Shown piece after piece: positions 6,806-10,734 of a stretch of DNA of 10,734 bases (the first letter of the stretch is position 1; every line of letters begins with the position of its first letter). The DNA comes from Thermoplasmata archaeon (GTDB lineage Archaea > Thermoplasmatota > Thermoplasmata > UBA184), in contig DAHVAA010000037.1 of assembly GCA_027314845.1 (NCBI GenBank), positions 1 through 10,734 on the forward strand. Reading direction: 5' to 3'. Position numbers and translations under genes: made by a program. Under the pieces are notes generated by a model. That model searched no databases and was not told where the DNA came from. It saw nothing but the letters and a program-made list of their open reading frames with translations.

Positions 6806-7297
6806 CTATTCGTCGTCCGAATCGGAGGGCTCCGGGGGAGCTCCGCCCTTCGCTTCCCGCGGCCGGGGGGCGGGGGCGCGCACCAGGAGGATCGCGGCGA
6901 CCCAGGAGAGCCAGCCGAACACGTAGGAGGTAGCGCACACGACGCAGAGGGCACCGATGACCGCGATCTGGACGTAAAAGAAGTAGAGCGAGAGCGCGAC
7001 ACCGACCGTCGTGAGACCGAAGACCGCGTAGACCCAACGCCGGTCCCGGGGCCGCGACTCCGAGATACCGGCGAAGAGGAGGATCAGGACGAACCCTCCG
7101 ATCCCCCAGAGGTAGTCCGGGATCCCCAGCGTCGAGGTCTTGCCGCTCGTGTCGACGGTCGAGCAGGAAAAGTAGCTGTTGATCGAGCAGAGACTGCGCA
7201 GGGAGGCCTCGTAGAACTCGAGCCCGGCGAAGATCGCGACGATGAGGCCGATCCCGGCAAAGAGGTAGAGCAGGGACCGGGCGGTACGGGCGCGCAC
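6806..7297 (-). CDS. VKOR-family quinone-dependent disulfide oxidase
   Basis: This 163-residue membrane protein belongs to the vitamin K epoxide reductase family, which passes electrons from thioredoxin-like partners to membrane quinones and so drives disulfide formation outside the cytoplasm. The active-site pair is C118-V-V-C121 (IGALCVVCATSY) at the membrane edge of the last span. The loop pair is C37 and C45 (SLCSINSYFSC), with the same eight-residue offset as the loop cysteines of known VKORs, followed by Ser/Thr residues. About four spans are visible (near 8-28, 60-77, 88-107, 110-138). The tail after 140 is proline-rich and acidic. The start is a GTG at 7297 with GAGGAG about six bases upstream, 15 bases after the preceding gene, so it is co-transcribed with the DUF929-like gene. 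No thioredoxin domain is fused to it; the neighbours supply that part. Confidence 0.92.
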   Translation of the reverse strand: MRARTARSLLYLFAGIGLIVAIFAGLEFYEASLRSLCSINSYFSCSTVDTSGKTSTLGIPDYLWGIGGFVLILLFAGISESRPRDRRWVYAVFGLTTVGVALSLYFFYVQIAVIGALCVVCATSYVFGWLSWVAAILLVRAPAPRPREAKGGAPPEPSDSDDE

Positions 7298-7312
7298 CTT
7301 CGCTCCTCACCC

Positions 7313-8488
7313 CTAGAGCAGCGCGAGGTCGTTCGCGACGTTCGTCCTGTCGGCCTGGGTCCACCCCGAGTAGTACGGCTGGCTCGCGAGGTTCGACGGG
7401 GTCGCCCCCGTGGACTTCGCCATGAACGCCATGGTCCACCAGGCCTGGCCGCTGATGATCGTCCACGCCTGGCCGCTCTCGGCGTTCACTTGATTGAGCA
7501 CGGTCTGGGCCCCCGTGCCGGCCCACGGCTGGAGCTGGGCCGGGTCAATGAGGCTGCTCCCGCCGTGGACGTACTGGCCGTTGATGACCACGAACGGGAT
7601 CGAGCTATCGGAGTACGCCGTCACGTAGGCCTGCTGGTAGCAGTTCGCCGTGGTCGGGAAGACGCCGTCCTGCCCCCCGGTGTACATGCTGACCTGGAAG
7701 CTGACCCACTGAGAGCTCAGGGTCGCGGCTCCGAGGACGAGTTCGGGGGTGTTGGGGTACGGCTCGCTGGGAGCGTTGCTCGAATAGGCGAGATACGTGC
7801 CCGTCAAGGAGCCGAACGAGCTCAGGGCCTTGTATAAGGCCCAACTGCTCGCGGAGCAGTACGGGCACCAGATCGCCCCGTAGAAGTAGAAGACGGGCTT
7901 CCCCCCGTCCTGCCAGGCCGAGACGCTCGCCGAGGTCCACCCCGCGCCCCCCGGTTGCGACTGGAGCGTGGAGGACGAAGGGAGGAACGGGCAGCCGAAG
8001 ACGAGCGCGGCCCCGAGGTAGATCATCGAGGAGAGGACCAGGCCGATGACGACCCCGGTGATGAGGGTCGTCCGGAGGACTTTCGTCCAGCGGGGGCCGC
8101 TCACCCGCCAGAGACCGAACAGGAGGAGGAACGCCACGACCGCAAGGCCGAGCGCGAGCCACGGGAACGCCGGGAGGACCAGACCGACCGGCGAGGGGAC
8201 CAGGTAAGCCAGGACGAACCAGATCCCGAGGATCGGCGTGAGGAGGAACCCCCATCGGGCGAGCGACCAACGCCGTTCGCGCTCCTCGGTGACCTTCTTC
8301 GTTTTCGAAGGGGTCATCGGCTCCTGCCGTTGCCGGCGGGAACGTTGCCGATGGTACAGGCCGCGGAGCGCATGTCCCGGCTCGCGCACCGAGGTGTCCG
8401 GGTGGAACCCGACCTTCGCGTCCTCCGCGATCCGGTCCCAGCCCCAGCCCTTCTCCCGGAGCTCCTCGACCCGGTCCCAGTCGACCAC
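7313..8488 (-). CDS. DUF929-like membrane protein: HTH-like module, three spans, CPYC thioredoxin-like domain (copy 1)
   Basis: The product has 391 residues and a GTG start. Residues 1-51 form a charged soluble module (VDWDRVEELREKGWGWDRIA) whose helix pattern suggests a helix-turn-helix. Residues 52-76 are a basic linker, with membrane spans near 79-98, 101-127 and 138-164. The remaining part is a thioredoxin-like domain predicted to lie outside the cell: W207-C208-P-Y-C211 active site, cis-proline P298 in SIPFVVINGQ, plus conserved C166 just after the last span and C283 (TANCYQQAY). The IWCPYCSASSW motif and the layout of the C-terminal part resemble DUF929 of Sulfolobus and related archaea. 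The VKOR gene follows after 15 bases, which suggests it re-oxidises the CPYC pair. The substrate is unknown. The N-terminal module could also be a protein-binding domain. Confidence 0.85.
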   Translation of the reverse strand: MVDWDRVEELREKGWGWDRIAEDAKVGFHPDTSVREPGHALRGLYHRQRSRRQRQEPMTPSKTKKVTEERERRWSLARWGFLLTPILGIWFVLAYLVPSPVGLVLPAFPWLALGLAVVAFLLLFGLWRVSGPRWTKVLRTTLITGVVIGLVLSSMIYLGAALVFGCPFLPSSSTLQSQPGGAGWTSASVSAWQDGGKPVFYFYGAIWCPYCSASSWALYKALSSFGSLTGTYLAYSSNAPSEPYPNTPELVLGAATLSSQWVSFQVSMYTGGQDGVFPTTANCYQQAYVTAYSDSSIPFVVINGQYVHGGSSLIDPAQLQPWAGTGAQTVLNQVNAESGQAWTIISGQAWWTMAFMAKSTGATPSNLASQPYYSGWTQADRTNVANDLALL

Positions 8489-8506
8489 GAACCACGCAGC
8501 CGGGGG

Positions 8507-8522
8507 CCCTTTTTCCTCTTTT
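8507..8522 (-). promoter_or_regulatory. A-rich element upstream of DUF929-like copy 1, possible promoter
   Basis: The - strand reads AAAAGAGGAAAAAGGG in the 78-base gap between the two DUF929-like genes. The A5 run is centred about 24 bases before the GTG at 8488, the spacing expected of a TATA-like element for a leaderless transcript. It is not a good TATA match, but it stands out in GC-rich sequence. Confidence 0.3.
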
Positions 8523-8566
8523 GCCTTCGCAGGGCCGAACGCTCCCGGGGCCGCGAACCGCCGCCG

Positions 8567-9730
8567 TCAGTGGATCTGAGCGAGGTCGGCGGTCACGGCC
8601 GCCTGGGTCGCGGTCGACCAGTGGTAGGTACCGGCGAAGTCGGCCACGGTCCCCCCGAGCGATCGAACGAGGAACGCCATCATCCACCACGCCGGGCCCT
8701 GGACCTGCTGCCACGGGGGCCCGGACTCCTCAACGACCGACGTGTAGACCGCGTGGGTCCCGTTGTTCGCCCCGTTGGCCCACAACGCGAGCGCGCTCGC
8801 GGTGAGGAGCGAGGAGCCCCCGTGAAGATACTGACCGTTGATGGCGAGGAATGGGATCGCCCCGCCGGCGTAAGCGTCTACGTACGCCTGCTGGTAGCAG
8901 TTCGCTGTTCCCGGGAAAGTGTTGACGGTGCCCGAGAGGTCCTCCGCGACCTCGAGCGCGATTAGGGAGGACGTGAACGGGAGCCCCGCGAGAACGACCT
9001 CGGGGATCCCGTCCTCGGCCGAGTACCCCATCGTCGGCGTGGGGGTCGGGCTCGTGAGGTCGAAGCTGACGAGCGCTTTCCAGATCGCCCAGCTGCTGGC
9101 CGAACAGTAGGGACACCAGGTCGCGCCGTAGTAGAATACGACCGGCCGACCGGCCTCCTGCCACGGCGACGCGGCGACCGAGGTCCATCCCGAGGGCTCG
9201 CTCGTCGCGCTCGCCGCCGAGGGGAGGTACGGGCAGCCGAAGAAGAGCACTCCACCGAGCGCGATCAGTCCCGACACCACCACGCCAAGGACCACGCCCA
9301 GGACGAACGTCGTCCGCAGCGCCTTCGACCAGCGCCGCCCGCTCGACCGCCACAGACCGAAGACGAGGAGAAAGGCGGCGACGGCGAGACCGAGCAGGAG
9401 GTAAGGGACCGCCGGCACGACCAACCCGACCGGCGAGGGGGCGAGGAAGGCGATCGCGAACCAGAGGCCGAACAGGGGGGTGAGGAGGTAGCCCCATCGC
9501 GCAAGACCCCAGCGCTTTGCCGGGGGCTCCCGCCCCCGTTTCGGAGATGGAGGAGCTTCGGACGGATGGCGTTCCGCCCGCGACCGCTCACGATGATAAA
9601 GGGCCCGCAGGGCGCGGCCCGGCTCATGCACCGAACTGTCGGGGTGGAAACCGACCTTCGAGTCGGAGGCGATACGATCCCAATCCCACCCGCGGGACCG
9701 GAGCTGTTCGACCCGGTCGAAGTCGACCAT
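8567..9730 (-). CDS. DUF929-like membrane protein: HTH-like module, three spans, CPYC thioredoxin-like domain (copy 2)
   Basis: The product has 387 residues and is a tandem paralogue of the gene downstream, with the same layout: N-terminal module 1-51 (VDFDRVEQLRSRGWDWDRIA), a proline/charge-rich linker 52-74 that hardly resembles copy 1, three spans near 79-98, 101-127 and 138-164, and an outside thioredoxin-like domain. The active site is W205-C206-P-Y-C209, the cis-proline is P293 in AIPFLAINGQ, and C166 and C278 are conserved as in copy 1. The loop between the CPYC helix and the central strand differs and carries a PTPTPT stretch (about residues 228-233). The two proteins match best at both ends and in the spans, so the duplication is old rather than recent. 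The ATG at 9730 has no Shine-Dalgarno site. Its function is probably thiol oxidation or isomerisation with VKOR, or redox sensing. Confidence 0.85.
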   Translation of the reverse strand: MVDFDRVEQLRSRGWDWDRIASDSKVGFHPDSSVHEPGRALRALYHRERSRAERHPSEAPPSPKRGREPPAKRWGLARWGYLLTPLFGLWFAIAFLAPSPVGLVVPAVPYLLLGLAVAAFLLVFGLWRSSGRRWSKALRTTFVLGVVLGVVVSGLIALGGVLFFGCPYLPSAASATSEPSGWTSVAASPWQEAGRPVVFYYGATWCPYCSASSWAIWKALVSFDLTSPTPTPTMGYSAEDGIPEVVLAGLPFTSSLIALEVAEDLSGTVNTFPGTANCYQQAYVDAYAGGAIPFLAINGQYLHGGSSLLTASALALWANGANNGTHAVYTSVVEESGPPWQQVQGPAWWMMAFLVRSLGGTVADFAGTYHWSTATQAAVTADLAQIH

Positions 9731-9772
9731 CCCGTCGGAATCGTCCGGCCGACCCTCTTGCCGTTTCGGTTC

Positions 9773-9791
9773 AGGAGAGTTGACCTCTCCT
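9773..9791. repeat. Inverted repeat in the divergent DUF929/RNase Z intergenic region, possible operator
   Basis: AGGAGAG at 9773-9779 and CTCTCCT at 9785-9791 form perfect 7-base arms around TTGAC. The site lies 43-61 bases upstream of DUF929-like copy 2 and 68-86 bases upstream of the RNase Z gene, in the only divergent intergenic region of the window (9731-9858). Such a dyad could bind a dimeric regulator. No T-run follows, so a terminator is less likely. The rest of the 128-base region shows no gene. Confidence 0.35.
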
Positions 9792-9829
9792 CAGGGAGTA
9801 CCGGGTCCCGCGCCCACCTCCCGTCCCGC

Positions 9830-9836
9830 TTTTAGA
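9830..9836 (+). promoter_or_regulatory. TATA-like element of the RNase Z gene
   Basis: TTTTAGA is centred 26 bases before the ATG at 9859, the position expected for an archaeal TATA box with a leaderless transcript. A GGGTG at 9844-9848 is a poor, over-distant Shine-Dalgarno candidate. Confidence 0.45.
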
Positions 9837-9858
9837 CGACGAAGGGTGCGGCGAAGCG

Positions 9859-10734
9859 ATGCGGGTCACCTTCCTCGGGACCGCGGGTTCGTGGCCGACG
9901 AAGGAGCGCTCCGCGAGCGCGATCGCGCTCGACCTCGAGCGGGAGCTCCTCCTGCTCGATTGCGGCGAAGGCACCCAGCGACAATTGTTCCAGTCGAGCG
10001 CTTCGTTCATGCGCGTGCGCCGCATCTTCATCACGCACTTCCACGGCGACCACTTCCTCGGCCTCCCCGGGCTCATCCAGAGCATGAGCCTCAATCATCG
10101 GTCCGAGCCGCTCGACCTCTACGGCCCGCCCGACGCCGAGGAGATGATCGGTGTCGCGCTCCGCATGGGCTACTTTACGCTCCGCTTCCCCGTGACGGTC
10201 CACCCACTGGCCCCGGGCTCGACGGTCGAGTTCGACGGCTACTCGGTGCGCACCTCGCGCGCGGAGCACCCCGTCCCGGCGCTCGCCTACCGCATCGAGG
10301 AGGCGACCAAGCGGGGCCGGTTCGATGGCGCCCGCGCTCGCGCCCTCGGGATCCAGGGACGGGACTTCGCCCGCCTCGAGGAGGGCCATCCGGTTCACGT
10401 CGGCGCGACGACCGTCCGCCCGGAGGACGTGATGGGGCCGCCCCGCCCGGGCCGCTCGGTCGTCTACTCGGGCGATACCGCACCGAGCGAGGAGGTCCGC
10501 AAGCTCGCCCATCGTGCGACGCTCCTCATCCACGAATCGACGACCGGCCAGGAGCTCGAGTCGGAAGCGAACCAGTGGGGGCACTCCTCGGCCCGCCAGG
10601 CGGCGGAGCTCGCCCGCCACGCCGAGGTCGGGGCGCTCTACCTCACGCACTTCTCCGCCCGCTACAAGGAGCTCGAGCCGCTCCTCGGGGAGGCGCGTCT
10701 CGTCTATCCGGGGGCGGAGGTCGCGCGCGACCTC
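9859..10734 (+). CDS. rnz: Ribonuclease Z (tRNA 3'-end endonuclease), 3' end cut by the window
   Basis: The first 292 residues are visible, close to the full length of about 300 in the short (ELAC1-type) RNase Z family. This metallo-beta-lactamase enzyme cuts the 3' trailer from pre-tRNAs. Zinc-binding motifs are all present: H60-x-H62-x-D64-H65 in THFHGDHFLGLPG, H137 in AEHPVPALAYR, D206 in VVYSGDTAP, and H264 in LTHFSARY. The E226-S-T segment and GHSSARQAAELA (H242) are also typical of RNase Z. The region at about 150-195 is the usual RNase Z insert with EEGHPVHVG. The ATG at 9859 matches the family N-terminus (MRVTFLGTAGSWPT). It is divergent from the DUF929 genes, with no functional link evident. 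Confidence 0.95.
   Translation, partial: MRVTFLGTAGSWPTKERSASAIALDLERELLLLDCGEGTQRQLFQSSASFMRVRRIFITHFHGDHFLGLPGLIQSMSLNHRSEPLDLYGPPDAEEMIGVALRMGYFTLRFPVTVHPLAPGSTVEFDGYSVRTSRAEHPVPALAYRIEEATKRGRFDGARARALGIQGRDFARLEEGHPVHVGATTVRPEDVMGPPRPGRSVVYSGDTAPSEEVRKLAHRATLLIHESTTGQELESEANQWGHSSARQAAELARHAEVGALYLTHFSARYKELEPLLGEARLVYPGAEVARDL

Noticed and set aside
6717..7526. Upstream extension of the atpK frame into the VKOR and DUF929 genes
   Set aside because: The extension is low-complexity Arg/Pro/Gly sequence in the wrong frame for VKOR. The TATA box at 6747-6753 and the c-subunit motif fix the atpK start at 6716.
8507..8522. Pyrimidine run as a + strand U-rich terminator
   Set aside because: No + strand gene ends nearby. 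The run makes more sense, if it does anything, as an A-rich promoter element for the - strand gene starting at 8488.
7955..8965. + strand open frame across both DUF929-like genes
   Set aside because: It is antisense to two paralogous genes that share protein motifs. Its product is charged low-complexity sequence.

Overview
This is a high-GC archaeal window, probably from an uncultured Thermoplasmata-type euryarchaeon (Thermoplasmatota), perhaps an acidic-soil or sediment lineage. An A-type (V-like) ATP synthase, leaderless TATA promoters, an archaeal/ELAC1-type RNase Z and DUF929 thioredoxin-like membrane proteins support an archaeon. The order-level placement is inference, because no rRNA or other phylogenetic marker is present.

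Positions 1-4777 (+ strand) hold the end of atpA, then atpB, atpD, a previously unlisted 41-residue single-span membrane protein, a short coiled-coil atpH-like stalk subunit, and atpI (the a-type stator subunit). Genes are separated by 1-20 bases or overlap, and most have strong Shine-Dalgarno sites, so this is one operon. Positions 4817-6716 (- strand) hold a second operon read K-E-C: the proteolipid c subunit, stalk subunit E and the central-stalk socket subunit C. It starts from a clear TATA box just upstream of atpK and converges on atpI over a 39-base gap containing an inverted repeat. Compared with the common archaeal order H-I-K-E-C-F-A-B-D, the K-E-C block is inverted and the set is permuted. 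Subunit F is not in the window.

Positions 6806-9730 (- strand) hold a predicted extracytoplasmic thiol-oxidation module: two tandem DUF929-like membrane proteins with a CPYC thioredoxin-like domain, followed by a VKOR-family quinone-linked disulfide oxidase. The DUF929 proteins have an unusual layout. A conserved N-terminal module of about 50 residues that looks like a helix-turn-helix is followed by a variable linker, three membrane spans and an outside thioredoxin-like domain. VKOR probably re-oxidises the CPYC proteins, and the N-terminal module suggests a possible redox-sensing transmembrane regulator.

Positions 9859-10734 (+ strand) hold a nearly complete RNase Z (tRNA 3' processing), divergent from the DUF929 genes across a 128-base intergenic region with a 7-bp-arm inverted repeat. 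No RNA genes, CRISPR arrays, insertion sequences or origins were seen, and no gene-free stretch exceeds 130 bases.
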